NCBI RefSeq assembly: GCF_002009425.1
Contig: NZ_CP019936.1
Coordinates: forward strand, 3,955,297 to 4,019,296
Source: Thiosocius teredinicola
GTDB lineage: Bacteria > Pseudomonadota > Gammaproteobacteria > Chromatiales > Chromatiaceae
Reading direction: 5' to 3'
DNA: 64,000 nt
Below, one piece after another: positions 27,933-39,443 of this stretch. Positions within the stretch are counted from its first letter, which is position 1; every line of letters starts with the position of its first letter. The notes below the pieces were generated by a model. It made no database searches, was not told where the DNA came from, and was given only the letters and a program-made list of their open reading frames with translations. The position numbers and the translations under genes were made by a program.

Positions 27933-29114
27933 TTACTTGCTTGCCGCTTCTTCGAGCATCGCCACCGCCGGCAGCGTCTTGCCCTCGAGGTACTCGAGGA
28001 AGGCACCGCCCGCGGTCGAGATATACGACACTTTGTCGTAGATATCGTACTTCTGAATTGCAGCGATAGTGTCCCCGCCACCAGCAAGGCTGAAACCCGG
28101 GGCGCCGGCGATGGCCATCGATACGGTCTTGGTGCCCTCGCCGAACTGGTCGAATTCGAACACGCCGACCGGGCCGTTCCACACGATCGTACCGGCTCTG
28201 CCAATGATTTCTGCCAACTCGCCAGCCGATTTCGGACCGATGTCAAAGATCATCTCGTCGTCCGCGACCTCGTCGGCGCTTTTCAGTACCGCCGGCTCGT
28301 CTTCAGCGAAGTTCTTGCCGACAACGACATCGGTTGCGATCGGGATATTCGCGCCTCGCTCCTGCATCTTTTTCATCAGCGCCTGCGCGGTGGGTACCAG
28401 ATCATCCTCACACAGCGATTTGCCGACATTGTGGCCAGCAGCTTTGAGGAAGGTGTTGGCGATGCCGCCGCCGACAACCAGTTGATCGACCTTCTCAGAC
28501 AGTGCTTCGAGCACGGTCAGCTTGGTCGACACCTTGGAACCGCCGACGATCGCGACCATCGGGCGTGCCGGATTGGCCAAAGCCTTGCCCAGCGCGTCGA
28601 GTTCTTCGGCCAGCAGCAGACCGGCGCAGGCGACGGGAGCGAACTTGCCAACGCCGTGGGTCGACGCCTGGGCACGGTGCGCCGTACCGAAGGCATCCAT
28701 GACGAATACATCGCACAGCGCGGCGTATTTCTTGGCCAGGTCTTCGTTGTCCTTCTTCTCGCCGCTGTTGAAGCGCACGTTTTCGAGCAGTACGACTTCA
28801 CCTTCAGCGACCTCGAAGCCGCCATCGAGGTAGTTCTTGATCAGGCGTACGTTCTTGCCCAGCTTGGCCGACATGTCTTCGGCAATCGGCTGCATCGAGT
28901 TTTCTTCGTCGACCGTGCCTTCTTCGGGACGGCCACGGTGCGACATGACCATCACTTTGGCACCCGCTTTGACGCAGTGCTCTACGGTTGGCATTGAGGC
29001 GGTGATGCGCGCGTCGGAAGTCACTTTGCCGTCTTTGACCGGCACGTTGAGGTCGGCGCGAATCAGTACGCGCTTACCGGAAAGATCAAGATCCGTCAGC
29101 TTGATGAAAGCCAT
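27933..29114 (-). CDS. pgk: Phosphoglycerate kinase
   Basis: Interconverts 3-phosphoglycerate and 1,3-bisphosphoglycerate; works in glycolysis and, in reverse, in CO2 fixation. The 393-residue monomer has the substrate arginine loop [44 protein letters not shown], the [10 protein letters not shown] hinge and the C-terminal [11 protein letters not shown] nucleotide loop. Length and motifs are standard. A 157-base spacer with a strong inverted repeat separates it from gap upstream. Confidence 0.97.
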   Translation of the reverse strand: MAFIKLTDLDLSGKRVLIRADLNVPVKDGKVTSDARITASMPTVEHCVKAGAKVMVMSHRGRPEEGTVDEENSMQPIAEDMSAKLGKNVRLIKNYLDGGFEVAEGEVVLLENVRFNSGEKKDNEDLAKKYAALCDVFVMDAFGTAHRAQASTHGVGKFAPVACAGLLLAEELDALGKALANPARPMVAIVGGSKVSTKLTVLEALSEKVDQLVVGGGIANTFLKAAGHNVGKSLCEDDLVPTAQALMKKMQERGANIPIATDVVVGKNFAEDEPAVLKSADEVADDEMIFDIGPKSAGELAEIIGRAGTIVWNGPVGVFEFDQFGEGTKTVSMAIAGAPGFSLAGGGDTIAAIQKYDIYDKVSYISTAGGAFLEYLEGKTLPAVAMLEEAASK

Positions 29115-29224
29115 GAGGGTCTCCTAACTGGAATTGATGCAAAAACGTTCAGCCAAAGCTGGCCTTGCCTGAACGCTCTCGCCACAGCGTGAACAGTTGC
29201 GGTGTCCATCGCGAGGCAGCGCTG

Positions 29225-29254
29225 TCGGGCATGCGCCATGCGACGCATGCCCGA
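29225..29254 (-). repeat. Perfect 11-bp inverted repeat between gap and pgk
   Basis: TCGGGCATGCG (29225-29235) and CGCATGCCCGA (29244-29254) pair with an 8-base loop. It lies just downstream of gap on the minus strand, with no T tract, so it more likely protects or processes the mRNA inside the operon than ends it. A smaller repeat CGTTCAG/CTGAACG is nearby (~29148-29175). Confidence 0.5.
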
Positions 29255-29271
29255 GCAATCGCTGAGCGGTT

Positions 29272-30297
<1,026 letters not shown>

Positions 30298-30323
30298 TTA
30301 GCGATGCTTTCTAAATGTAGGTA

Positions 30324-30363
30324 CGGCGGGACCGGCCATGCATTTGCAATAGCCGGTCCGCCG
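30324..30363 (-). repeat. GC-rich inverted repeat between tkt and gap
   Basis: CGGCGGGACCGGC (30324-30336) and GCCGGTCCGCCG (30352-30363) form a 12-bp stem with one bulged G and a 15-base loop, right after the tkt stop on the minus strand. There is no T tract. It is a candidate mRNA-stabilising or differential-expression element. Confidence 0.5.
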
Positions 30364-30373
30364 CGGGATTCGA

Positions 30374-32362
30374 TCAAGCCGCGACTTCGTCGATAGCCTT
30401 GCCGACGTTTTCCGCCGTGAATCCGAACAGTTTGAACAGTTCGCCGGCCGGCGCCGACTCCCCAAAGGTATCGATACCGATGACCTTGCCGTTGCTGCCG
30501 ACGTACTTCCACCAGCCGCCGGTGCAGGCGGCTTCGACGGCGACACGTGCGGTGACCGCAGCAGGCAATACCGATTCCTTATACGCAGCATCCTGTGCGT
30601 CGAAGACGCTGGTGCATGGCATCGAGACGACACGCACCTTCTTGCTGCTGGCCTCGGCGGCTTCAACCGCGATGCCGACTTCCGAACCAGTCGCGATCAC
30701 GATCACGTCCGGCGTACCGTCGCAGTCGCGCAGCACGTAACCACCGCGCGAGATCGCGGCGATCTGATCGTTGCTGCGGTTCTGGAACGGCAGACCCTGG
30801 CGCGAGAAGATCAGGCAGGTCGGGCCTTCCTGTTTCTCGACCGCCTTGCTCCAGGCAACGGCCGTTTCGACCGTGTCGCAGGGGCGCCAGACATCCATAC
30901 GCGGGATCATGCGCAGCGTCGGGATCTGCTCGACCGCCTGGTGGGTCGGACCGTCTTCGCCCAGACCGATCGAGTCGTGGGTGAATACGAAGATCGAGCG
31001 GATCTTCATCAGTGCCGCCATGCGGATGGCGTTACGTGCATATTCCGAGAACATCAGGAAGGTCGCGCCGAACGGAATGAAGCCACCGTGCAGGGCGATG
31101 CCGTTCATGATGGCCGACATGCCGAATTCGCGCACGCCGTAGTTCACATAGTTGGCCGCCGGCATGTCACCACGCATCGGCTTGTAGCCCGACCACTCCG
31201 TCAGGTTAGAGCAACCCAGGTCGGCCGAACCACCGAACAGTTCCGGCAGCGCAGCGGCGTAGGCTTCGATCGAAGCCAGCGAGGCCTGGCGGGTTGCCGG
31301 CGACTTGGCTTCTTCGTTGCACTGGCCGACGAACGAATCGACCTTGGACGACCAATCCGACGGCAGTTCACCGGCGACGCGGCGCTTGAACTCGGCAGCC
31401 AGTTCCGGGTGGGCCGAGGCATAGGCAGCAAACTTCTCGTCCCACGCCTTTTCAGCAGCGGCACCCTTCTCTTTCGCGTCCCAGCCCTGGTAGACCGAGT
31501 TCGGCACTTCGAAGGCACCGTGATCCCAGCCCAGTGCGGCCTTGGTCAGATTGATCTCTTCCTGGCCCAGCGGGGCGCCGTGGCAGGCGTGGCTGCCGGC
31601 CTTGTTCGGCGAGCCGAAACCGATCGTCGTCTTGCAGCAGATCATGGTCGGCTTGTCGGTCATCGCCTTGGCGAATTCCAGTGCCTTCGCAATCGCTGCC
31701 GGATCGTGGCCGTCAACATCGGGGATAACGTGCCAGCCGTAGGCCTCGAAGCGCTTCGGCGTGTCGTCCGAGAACCAGCCTTCGACATGGCCGTCGATCG
31801 AGATGCCGTTGTCGTCCCAGAACGCGATCAGCTTGCCCAGGCCGAGCGTGCCGGCCAGCGAGCAGGCCTCGTGCGAGATGCCTTCCATCAGGCAACCGTC
31901 ACCGAGGAACACGTAGGTGTTGTGATCGACGATATCGTGGCCGTCTTTGTTGAATTCGGCAGCGAGGGCGCGCTCGGCGATCGCCATGCCGACCGCGTTG
32001 GTGATGCCCTGACCCAGCGGACCGGTGGTGGTCTCGACGCCGGGTGCGTAACCGTATTCGGGGTGGCCCGGGGTTTTGGAATGCAGCTGACGGAAGTTTT
32101 TCAGGTCGTCGATCGACAGATCGTACCCGGTCAGGTGCAGGAGGGAGTAGATCAACATCGACCCGTGGCCGTTAGACAGCACGAAACGGTCGCGGTCGGC
32201 CCAGTTGGGGTTGCCCGGGTTGTGCTTCATGTGGTCGTTCCACAGCACCTCGGCGATGTCCGCCATACCCATCGGCGCCCCCGGGTGACCCGAGTTGGCT
32301 TTCTGAACGGCATCCATACTCAACGCACGAATGGCGTTGGCAAGCTCTCTGCGTGAGGACAT
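30374..32362 (-). CDS. tkt: Transketolase
   Basis: A thiamine-diphosphate enzyme moving two-carbon units between sugar phosphates in the pentose phosphate and Calvin cycles. ATG 32362 ([20 protein letters not shown]) after GGAGGGACTT gives 662 residues; a start five codons upstream is less likely. Motifs: [11 protein letters not shown], the ThDP-binding GDGCLMEG...[22 protein letters not shown] and [12 protein letters not shown]. It is the first gene of tkt-gap-pgk-pyk-fba and has a long structured leader. Confidence 0.97.
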   Translation of the reverse strand: MSSRRELANAIRALSMDAVQKANSGHPGAPMGMADIAEVLWNDHMKHNPGNPNWADRDRFVLSNGHGSMLIYSLLHLTGYDLSIDDLKNFRQLHSKTPGHPEYGYAPGVETTTGPLGQGITNAVGMAIAERALAAEFNKDGHDIVDHNTYVFLGDGCLMEGISHEACSLAGTLGLGKLIAFWDDNGISIDGHVEGWFSDDTPKRFEAYGWHVIPDVDGHDPAAIAKALEFAKAMTDKPTMICCKTTIGFGSPNKAGSHACHGAPLGQEEINLTKAALGWDHGAFEVPNSVYQGWDAKEKGAAAEKAWDEKFAAYASAHPELAAEFKRRVAGELPSDWSSKVDSFVGQCNEEAKSPATRQASLASIEAYAAALPELFGGSADLGCSNLTEWSGYKPMRGDMPAANYVNYGVREFGMSAIMNGIALHGGFIPFGATFLMFSEYARNAIRMAALMKIRSIFVFTHDSIGLGEDGPTHQAVEQIPTLRMIPRMDVWRPCDTVETAVAWSKAVEKQEGPTCLIFSRQGLPFQNRSNDQIAAISRGGYVLRDCDGTPDVIVIATGSEVGIAVEAAEASSKKVRVVSMPCTSVFDAQDAAYKESVLPAAVTARVAVEAACTGGWWKYVGSNGKVIGIDTFGESAPAGELFKLFGFTAENVGKAIDEVAA

Positions 32363-32594
32363 AAGTCCCTCCTTCAAAGACTACAAGAATTCTTCAGCAC
32401 CGGAGAATGCTCTCCGGATGAAATGATTCGCTTTTTGCGGGCTCGCTCCGGCCAGCGGAACGGTGCTTTGCACTTGTATGAGAGCGCCGTTCTGCCTCCG
32501 GCGAATCTCAGCCCTGTGGTTGTGAAAAGGTCGGCTATTCTCCCCTACCCGGTCGAAATCGGGCAAGGAGGGATTCCCCGAATATTCAAATACA
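32363..32594 (-). promoter_or_regulatory. Long structured leader of tkt
   Basis: About 230 bases without a gene between the thioredoxin-like gene and tkt. On the minus strand it can form several nested stems: GGGCT/AGCCC around GAACGG/CCGTTC, an inner TGC-AAA-GCA loop, and CCGGAGA/TCTCCGG close to the ribosome-binding site GGAGGG. It contains GGCTGAGA but not the rest of a TPP riboswitch. Function unknown. Confidence 0.4.
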
Positions 32595-32622
32595 CCTATA
32601 AGCGCAGGAAATCGGCACTCAA
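32595..32622 (-). promoter_or_regulatory. Possible sigma-70 promoter for the tkt operon
   Basis: On the minus strand TTGAGT (32622-32617) and TATAGG (32600-32595) are separated by 16 bases. This is a moderate match to the -35 and -10 boxes, placed about 230 bases before the tkt start. It was judged by eye only. Confidence 0.3.
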
Positions 32623-32662
32623 GATCCAGCTTACTATCTGATTATTAAAACTTTTTTCAAAT

Positions 32663-33217
32663 TCACTCGATCCACTTGATCGAACAGCCCATGCTCGGGA
32701 CCTGCTCTTGCGGACCCTGCCCCGACTCGGCAACCTGGCGCATCGCCTCGAAAAGATCGCGCCGGACATCAACCGGTGCCGCTTCTTTGCGGCTCTCGTC
32801 CAGGCGCCCGCGATACTGCAGCTCGCCCGCGCCGTTGTAGCCGAAAAAGTCCGGCGTACACACCGCGCCGTAGGCCTTGGCAACCTGCTGGGTTTCATCG
32901 AGCAGGTAAGGAAACGGAAAACCATTGGCCTGTGCGACCGCGCGCATATTGTCGAACGAGTCTTCCGGGTAGTCGGTCGGATCGTTGGACATGATCGCCA
33001 CAACTCCGATGCCGAGGGGGATCAGCTCATTCGCATCGCGCACGATCCGGTCGAGCACCGCCTTTACATAGGGGCAATGGTTGCAGATGAACATGACGAG
33101 CAGGCCTTTCTCGCCCATGCACTGGTCTCGACTCCAGTTGCGACCGTCGACACCGGGTAGATCGAAATCCGGAGCAGCTGCGCCAAAATCACAAACCGGT
33201 GTCTGCAACGAAACCAT
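32663..33217 (-). CDS. Thioredoxin-family / peroxiredoxin-like protein
   Basis: A 184-residue cytoplasmic thioredoxin-fold protein from ATG 33217 (MVSLQTPVCDFGAAAPDFDL) with a GAGGG site upstream; the frame extends further upstream without conservation. The active site is Cys45-Asn-His-Cys48 in MFICNHCPYVKAVLDRI, typical of a conserved redoxin family related to AhpC/TSA proteins. Later segments IMSNDPTDYPEDSFDNM and VCTPDFFGYNGAGELQYRG fit the same fold. Its electron donor and target are not known. It lies upstream of tkt on the same strand and is divergent from metK. Confidence 0.88.
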   Translation of the reverse strand: MVSLQTPVCDFGAAAPDFDLPGVDGRNWSRDQCMGEKGLLVMFICNHCPYVKAVLDRIVRDANELIPLGIGVVAIMSNDPTDYPEDSFDNMRAVAQANGFPFPYLLDETQQVAKAYGAVCTPDFFGYNGAGELQYRGRLDESRKEAAPVDVRRDLFEAMRQVAESGQGPQEQVPSMGCSIKWIE

Positions 33218-33363
33218 TGGGTTTCCCTCGTGCAAATTATTTAACTTCTGCGGGCGCGACATTCTTTCAGAATGCGCCGATATGCTCAACCGTGTTAAAT
33301 TTCCGCCGCTAACCTAACCTCTCCTATATTCCTGCAAACGTCTTTCTATCAAAGGAGTAGCCG

Positions 33364-34536
33364 ATGGCTCGTGACTTCATCTTCACTTCGGAATCGGTGT
33401 CCGAGGGGCATCCCGACAAAATGGCCGACCAGGTATCGGACGCCATTTTGGACGCCATCCTGGCCGAAGACCCGCATGCACGCGTCGCCTGCGAGACGGT
33501 TTTCAAGACCGGCCTGGCTATGATCGCCGGTGAAATCACGACTACCGCCAAGCCGGATTACGAGCACGTCATCCGCGATACCATCAAAGACATCGGCTAC
33601 ACCAGCTCGGAGATGGGTTTTGACGCTGTGACCTGTGCCGTGATGACCGCAATCGGCGTGCAATCGCCGGACATCAACCAGGGCGTTGACCGTGCCAAGC
33701 CGGAAGACCAGGGCGCCGGCGACCAGGGCCTGATGTTCGGTTACGCGACCAATGAGACCGAGGTGCTGATGCCGGCACCGATCCAGTTCGCCCACCGTCT
33801 GGTCGAACGCCAGGCAGAAGTGCGCAAGAAAGGCATCCTGCCGCTGCTGCGCCCGGACGCCAAGTCACAGGTCAGCCTGCACTACTCGGACGGCAAACCG
33901 GTATCGATCGACGCGGTCGTACTGTCGAGTCAGCACGCCGAGGAATTCGCCGGCGACACGCTGCGCGAGGCGGTCATGGACGAGATCATCAAACCGATCC
34001 TCGACCCGACCGGCCTGCTGACCAAAGACACCAAGTTCCACATCAACCCGACCGGCAGTTTCGTGATCGGCGGGCCGATGGGCGATGCCGGCCTGACCGG
34101 CCGTAAGATCATCGTCGATACCTACGGCGGCGCAGCACGCCACGGTGGCGGCGCCTTCTCCGGTAAGGATCCGTCGAAGGTCGACCGCTCGGCCGCCTAC
34201 GCGGGACGCTACGTGGCGAAGAACATCGTCGCGGCGGGGCTTGCCGACAAGTGTGAGATCCAGGTGTCGTATGCGATCGGCGTGGCCGAGCCGACCTCGA
34301 TCATGGTCGACACCTTCGGCACCGGCAACATCACCGACGAACGCATTACCGAGCTGGTGCGCGAGCACTTCGACCTGCGTCCGTACGGCATCCTGCGCAT
34401 GCTCGACCTGCTCAACGCCGAGAAGATCAAGTACCGCAAGACCGCGGCCTACGGCCATTTCGGTCGCGAAAACGAGAACTTCACCTGGGAGCTGACCGAC
34501 AAAGCCGACGAGCTGCGCAGCGCCGCCGGCATCTGA
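33364..34536 (+). CDS. metK: S-adenosylmethionine synthetase
   Basis: Makes S-adenosylmethionine from methionine and ATP. The 390-residue product starts ATG 33364 after AAAGGAG and has [20 protein letters not shown], the loop [27 protein letters not shown], and the phosphate loop [20 protein letters not shown]. All are standard for the bacterial enzyme. No SAM riboswitch could be recognised in the 146-base gap upstream. It supplies the SAM cycle completed by ahcY and metF 1.3 kb downstream. Confidence 0.98.
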   Translation: MARDFIFTSESVSEGHPDKMADQVSDAILDAILAEDPHARVACETVFKTGLAMIAGEITTTAKPDYEHVIRDTIKDIGYTSSEMGFDAVTCAVMTAIGVQSPDINQGVDRAKPEDQGAGDQGLMFGYATNETEVLMPAPIQFAHRLVERQAEVRKKGILPLLRPDAKSQVSLHYSDGKPVSIDAVVLSSQHAEEFAGDTLREAVMDEIIKPILDPTGLLTKDTKFHINPTGSFVIGGPMGDAGLTGRKIIVDTYGGAARHGGGAFSGKDPSKVDRSAAYAGRYVAKNIVAAGLADKCEIQVSYAIGVAEPTSIMVDTFGTGNITDERITELVREHFDLRPYGILRMLDLLNAEKIKYRKTAAYGHFGRENENFTWELTDKADELRSAAGI

Positions 34537-34562
34537 TCTGTCGGTATTCGATCTGATGATTT

Positions 34563-34587
34563 CGGGAGGCGACCGCGTCGCCTCCCG
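34563..34587. terminator. Perfect 11-bp stem-loop after metK
   Basis: CGGGAGGCGAC (34563-34573), loop CGC, GTCGCCTCCCG (34577-34587), 26 bases after the metK stop and in front of the convergent DUF2189 gene. The stem is very stable. The T tract is poor, so it may act in both directions with factor help. Confidence 0.6.
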
Positions 34588-34636
34588 TCAAGCCAGGCAA
34601 TCCACGCCGCTTTTCTAGGCGGCGTTGTTCAAAACC

Positions 34637-35422
34637 TCAATCCTTGGGCTGATCGTCCACCACCGTTTCGCGATAGGCGTGCCACGACGCGTGCCCGATC
34701 AGCGGCAAGATCAACGCCAGCCCAATGAACGCCGTCGCGACGCCGAGCAGGACCAGCGCGACAATCATCGCACCCCACATTGCCATGACCGCCTTATTGT
34801 TGATCACCGCGTTGACGCTGGTCAGCGCACTGGTCACCGCATCGGTGCCGCGATCGAGCATCATCGGCAGCGATACCACGCTGGCCGAAAACACGATGAT
34901 CGCGAAGATCGATCCAACCGCGCTGCCGACCGCCAGGAATTGCAGCCAGCCAAGCCACCCCATTTCTTCGCCGATCGGGAAGAACACGTGCACCATCGAC
35001 GCCGCGCGCGCCCAGATCAGCAACACAACCAGCATCACCAGCGCATACAACAACTCATTGCGCAAATGGTTGCGGCTCTCGCGCCAGCAGACACCCAATT
35101 GAGGTGGCCGCCCCTGCTCGAGCTGGCGACTGATCGAATACAGTCCGAAGGCGAGCACCGGGCCGCCGAGGATGAACGCCACCGTCAAGGTGAACAATGC
35201 CACGGTATGGCCGTCGTCCCATGCCAAGCCGGTGATCAGGTAACCGAAAAAGACCAACCCGATCCCATAGGCGAGACTCTGTTTGTAGGCCCGGCTCATG
35301 TCGTGCCAGCCCAGCTTCAGCCAACGCAGCGGTGCGTCGAAGCCAAGTTTGTTGGACGGGTAAAAAAGCGGCTCGATATCCGAGTCCGGCGGATCGTGCC
35401 GGACCACGCCTGGTTCTGCCAT
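34637..35422 (-). CDS. DUF2189 family membrane protein
   Basis: A 261-residue integral membrane protein from ATG 35422 preceded by AGGAGGAG. About six hydrophobic segments are visible, among them SLAYGIGLVFFGYLITGLAW, LFTLTVAFILGGPVLAFGLY, LLYALVMLVVLLIWARAASM, and VGSIFAIIVFSASVVSLPMM with MWGAMIVALVLLGVATAFIG. The N-terminal soluble part ends WLKLGWHDMSRAYKQS. Sequence type matches DUF2189, a family of unknown function. It is convergent with metK and divergent from ahcY. Confidence 0.85.
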   Translation of the reverse strand: MAEPGVVRHDPPDSDIEPLFYPSNKLGFDAPLRWLKLGWHDMSRAYKQSLAYGIGLVFFGYLITGLAWDDGHTVALFTLTVAFILGGPVLAFGLYSISRQLEQGRPPQLGVCWRESRNHLRNELLYALVMLVVLLIWARAASMVHVFFPIGEEMGWLGWLQFLAVGSAVGSIFAIIVFSASVVSLPMMLDRGTDAVTSALTSVNAVINNKAVMAMWGAMIVALVLLGVATAFIGLALILPLIGHASWHAYRETVVDDQPKD

Positions 35423-35737
35423 CACACTCCTCCTGAATAACGACGATCGTGCGTCAAATGTCCCGTTTGCGGGATCTGTTTTTCCACGGCCTTGAAGGCC
35501 GCTGTTGTTGAACATAGCGCAAAAATCGGCGTTTGCCGCGAATTCGCTTTTTTGCTGCACCGCACATGACGCGCCTGTGATTGAGTTAGGCATCATCTTC
35601 GGCCGCCCCGAAAGCCAGGTCATTTCCGCCGGCCAAACCAGGAATTGCAGTCACCAACTGTGTAAAATACCGGCCGATCCTGGCGTCTGGGCTCAAGTTT
35701 TTGAGCCGGATCACGATACCGGGTTCATCACAATTTC
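35423..35737. other. Intergenic region upstream of the SAH riboswitch
   Basis: No gene is supported here. Small stems include CGGCCTT/AAGGCCG (~35485-35500), CGGC/GCCG framed by AAAAA and TTTTTT (~35520-35555), and GGCTCAA (35690-35696) with TTGAGCC (35701-35707). A TAAAAT at 35663 could be a -10 box for ahcY, but no well-spaced -35 was found. Confidence 0.4.
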
Positions 35738-35824
35738 ACGCCGAGGGGCGCTGCAACCCGCTGATCGGGCCAGGCTCGGACGTGAATACGGTGTTTTGTC
35801 GAACGGCGCTCACTCACGTTTTTT
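35738..35824 (+). ncRNA. S-adenosylhomocysteine (SAH) riboswitch
   Basis: The stretch upstream of ahcY carries the conserved ahcY-motif core: CCGAGGGGCGCTGCAACCCG at 35741-35760. P1 pairs CCGAG (35741-35745) with CTCGG (35775-35779), and P2 pairs CCCG (35757-35760) with CGGG (35766-35769). A pseudoknot strand GGCGCT (35805-35810, in AACGGCGCTCACTCAC) can pair with GGCGCT (35747-35752) including wobble ends. An outer stem ACGTGA (35780-35785) with TCACGT (35814-35819) is followed by six Ts. SAH binding is known to switch such genes on, so that toxic SAH is removed. The 3' end lies 18 bases before ahcY. Confidence 0.92.
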
Positions 35825-35842
35825 GAACTGGAGTCAACAACC

Positions 35843-37249
<1,407 letters not shown>

Positions 37250-37268
37250 TTCATTGACGTAACGCGTC

Positions 37269-37301
37269 GTGTGGTGCAACCCGTCCGTGGTTGCACCACA
37301 C
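37269..37301 (+). repeat. Perfect 13-bp stem-loop between ahcY and metF
   Basis: GTGTGGTGCAACC (37269-37281), loop CGTCCGT, GGTTGCACCACAC (37289-37301), followed by CCCCTATTCG rather than a T tract. It may lower but not stop read-through from ahcY into metF, or protect the upstream mRNA. Confidence 0.6.
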
Positions 37302-37330
37302 CCCTATTCGCAAGACTGGATTGACCGCAG

Positions 37331-38194
37331 ATGACCGCATCACGATCACAAGCGACCGGCTTCAGTTTCGAACTGTTCCCGCCAAAGACCGACAAAGGTA
37401 TCGAGAAGCTGCGCGATACCGTGACCCGCCTGAACGAACGCAGTCCGGCGTTCTTCTCCGTCACCTATGGTGCCGGCGGTTCGACCCAGACCAACACCTT
37501 CGCCACCGTCGACTGGATTCGCGAACAAGGCATCGCCGCCGCACCGCACCTGTCGTGTATCGGCAGCACGCGCGATGAGATCACCGAGATCCTGCAGCGC
37601 TACGCCGACCAGGGCATCGACCGCATCGTGGCGTTGCGCGGCGACCTGCCCTCGGGCGCCGGTGCCGGCTCGATGGGCGACCTGAATTACGCCAACGAAC
37701 TGGTCGCCCTGATCCGCGAACGCTTCGATGCACGCTTCCATGTCGAGGTCGCCGCCTACCCGGAGATGCATCCACAGGCTGCGAACTTCGACAAAGACCT
37801 GGAAAACTTCAAACGCAAGGTAGATGCCGGCGCCGACTCGGCGATCACGCAGTATTTCTACAACCCGGATGCCTACGAACGTTTCCTCGAGGCCTGCAGC
37901 CGACGCGACATCACTATCCCGATCGTGCCGGGCATCATGCCGATCACCAACTACAGCAACCTGGTGCGTTTTTCCGATGCGTGCGGTGCGGAGATCCCGC
38001 GCTGGCTACGTAAACGCATGGAAGCCTACGGCGATAACATCGATAGCATCCGTGCGCTCGGCCGGGACGTGGTCACCAAGCTGTGCGAACGGCTGTTGGC
38101 GATCGGCGCGCCCGGTCTGCATTTCTATACGATGAACCAGACCGAACCCACGCTCGCTATCTGGGACGCACTCGGCCTCAGCGACATCGGCTAA
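37331..38194 (+). CDS. metF: Methylenetetrahydrofolate reductase
   Basis: Reduces 5,10-methylene-THF to 5-methyl-THF, the methyl donor for methionine synthase. The 287-residue flavoprotein has GFSFELFPPKTDKGIEKL with the catalytic Glu, FFSVTYGAGGSTQ, VALRGDLPSGAG, ADSAITQYFYNPDAY and IPIVPGIMPITNY. Length equals the short bacterial type (E. coli 296). The ATG at 37331 begins 81 bases after ahcY, and the pair forms a methyl-cycle unit behind the SAH riboswitch. Confidence 0.97.
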   Translation: MTASRSQATGFSFELFPPKTDKGIEKLRDTVTRLNERSPAFFSVTYGAGGSTQTNTFATVDWIREQGIAAAPHLSCIGSTRDEITEILQRYADQGIDRIVALRGDLPSGAGAGSMGDLNYANELVALIRERFDARFHVEVAAYPEMHPQAANFDKDLENFKRKVDAGADSAITQYFYNPDAYERFLEACSRRDITIPIVPGIMPITNYSNLVRFSDACGAEIPRWLRKRMEAYGDNIDSIRALGRDVVTKLCERLLAIGAPGLHFYTMNQTEPTLAIWDALGLSDIG

Positions 38195-38236
38195 GCACGT
38201 TCCGTGCGATCGCGATCCGCGGTGTAGGATACGCTG

Positions 38237-38965
38237 ATGCGTATCTCCCGGATCTTCGTTGAACCCTCGCTGGCCAGCGGCCACACCATCGAATTGGACG
38301 AGCGCGCTGCACGCTATGCGCAACAGGTGTTGCGCCTACGTGCGGGCGATGACCTCATTCTGTTCGACGGTAGCGGGCAAGACTTCGATGCCCGCCTGAC
38401 GCGTTGCGATCGCAAGGCGTGTATTGCCGAGGTCGGTGACTCACGTACGGTCGACAACGAATCACCACTGACGGTCCATCTGGCGATCGGTATCTCGCGC
38501 GGCGAGCGCATGGATCTCGCGTTGCAGAAAGCGGCTGAGCTGGGGGTAGGCGCCGTCACCCCGCTGGCGACCGAACGCAGCGTGGTGCGGCTCGACGACG
38601 AACGCACCACCAAAAAGATGCAGCATTGGCAGGGCGTGATCATCAGCGCCTGCGAACAATGCGGGCGCAGCCGGCTGCCGAGCTTGCATGCCCCTGCCCC
38701 ACTGCCTGCCTGGCTAGAAGATCATCCCGGCGGTTTCCTGCTGCATCATGAGGCGCCGCGCTCGTTTGCCGACGTGTCACCCCCCGCCGATCCGCAGGTG
38801 CGCCTGCTGATCGGTCCCGAAGGGGGGCTCAGCGAAGCCGAACGTAGTCTCGCCGAAAGGCAGGGGTACACCAGCGTGCGCATGGGGCCGCGCGTGTTGC
38901 GCACCGAAACGGCACCGCTGGCCGCTCTGGCCGCGATGCAACTGTTGTGGGGGGACTTCCGCTGA
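38237..38965 (+). CDS. rsmE: 16S rRNA m3U1498 methyltransferase RsmE
   Basis: Methylates N3 of U1498 in 16S rRNA using SAM. The 242-residue SPOUT protein starts MRISRIFVEPSLASGHTIEL; the PUA-like N-terminal domain has YAQQVLRLRAGDDLILFDGS. The SAM-binding knot is visible as RLLIGPEGGLSEAERSLAER and MGPRVLRTETAPLAALAAMQ. It follows metF by 42 bases and is a SAM user placed with SAM-cycle genes. The order fits the conserved metF-rsmE adjacency only loosely. Confidence 0.95.
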   Translation: MRISRIFVEPSLASGHTIELDERAARYAQQVLRLRAGDDLILFDGSGQDFDARLTRCDRKACIAEVGDSRTVDNESPLTVHLAIGISRGERMDLALQKAAELGVGAVTPLATERSVVRLDDERTTKKMQHWQGVIISACEQCGRSRLPSLHAPAPLPAWLEDHPGGFLLHHEAPRSFADVSPPADPQVRLLIGPEGGLSEAERSLAERQGYTSVRMGPRVLRTETAPLAALAAMQLLWGDFR

Positions 38966-38987
38966 CCGATCGGTCGCGGACGTCGGA

Positions 38988-39443
38988 TTACGCTGCCGGC
39001 AACTGTGCCTGCAGGTAGTCGAGGTCGGGCACCATCAACTGATCGCCGTCGACCGTGACCGTCATGCGTACCGGTGAATCACCGTGCAGGCTGGTGGTCG
39101 CCTGATCGATCGCATCGTGATTGAGACGCAGCAGGCGCGGAATACCCTGCGCCACCAGGCCAACCAACGGCCAGTCACCTTCGGGTTTGAGCGCATAGCA
39201 CACGGCGATACGCTGACGAATACTGTCGCTACCCCGAGTGCGACCGAGCATGCGCTCGAAGTCGACGACCAGGATCTCACGCTGGTGCCAGTTCACCATC
39301 CCCTGGAGCCATGGCGCATCGTTATCGATCGGATCCGGCTCGCGGTAACCGATGATCTCTGCAACCGTCGTGTTCGGCAGCAACAGGCTGCCTTCACGCA
39401 ACGGAATTACCAGGCATCGAATCTCTGAGACTTGCTGACTCAC
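38988..39443 (-). CDS. chpC: CheW-like protein ChpC
   Basis: A 151-residue CheW-domain adaptor that couples chemoreceptors to the kinase ChpA. It begins ATG 39443, overlapping the chpA stop as ATGA. The CheW fold is visible: IRCLVIPLREGSLLLPNTTV, VAEIIGYREPDPIDNDAPWL, GMVNWHQREILVVDFERMLG and LVGLVAQGIPRLLRLN. In P. aeruginosa chpC follows chpA, chpB, so this position supports the name. It is the last gene of the pilG-to-chpC operon. Confidence 0.85.
   Translation of the reverse strand: MSQQVSEIRCLVIPLREGSLLLPNTTVAEIIGYREPDPIDNDAPWLQGMVNWHQREILVVDFERMLGRTRGSDSIRQRIAVCYALKPEGDWPLVGLVAQGIPRLLRLNHDAIDQATTSLHGDSPVRMTVTVDGDQLMVPDLDYLQAQLPAA

Noticed and set aside
32470-32530. TPP riboswitch before tkt (GGCTGAGA element)
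   Set aside because: The second conserved half (CTGATC-type and TAATGCC-type segments) is absent, so only a chance partial match remains.
33218-33363. SAM riboswitch before metK
   Set aside because: The 146-base gap lacks the conserved SAM-I, SAM-II or SAM-IV cores; only promoter-like A/T-rich sequence and a ribosome-binding site are seen.
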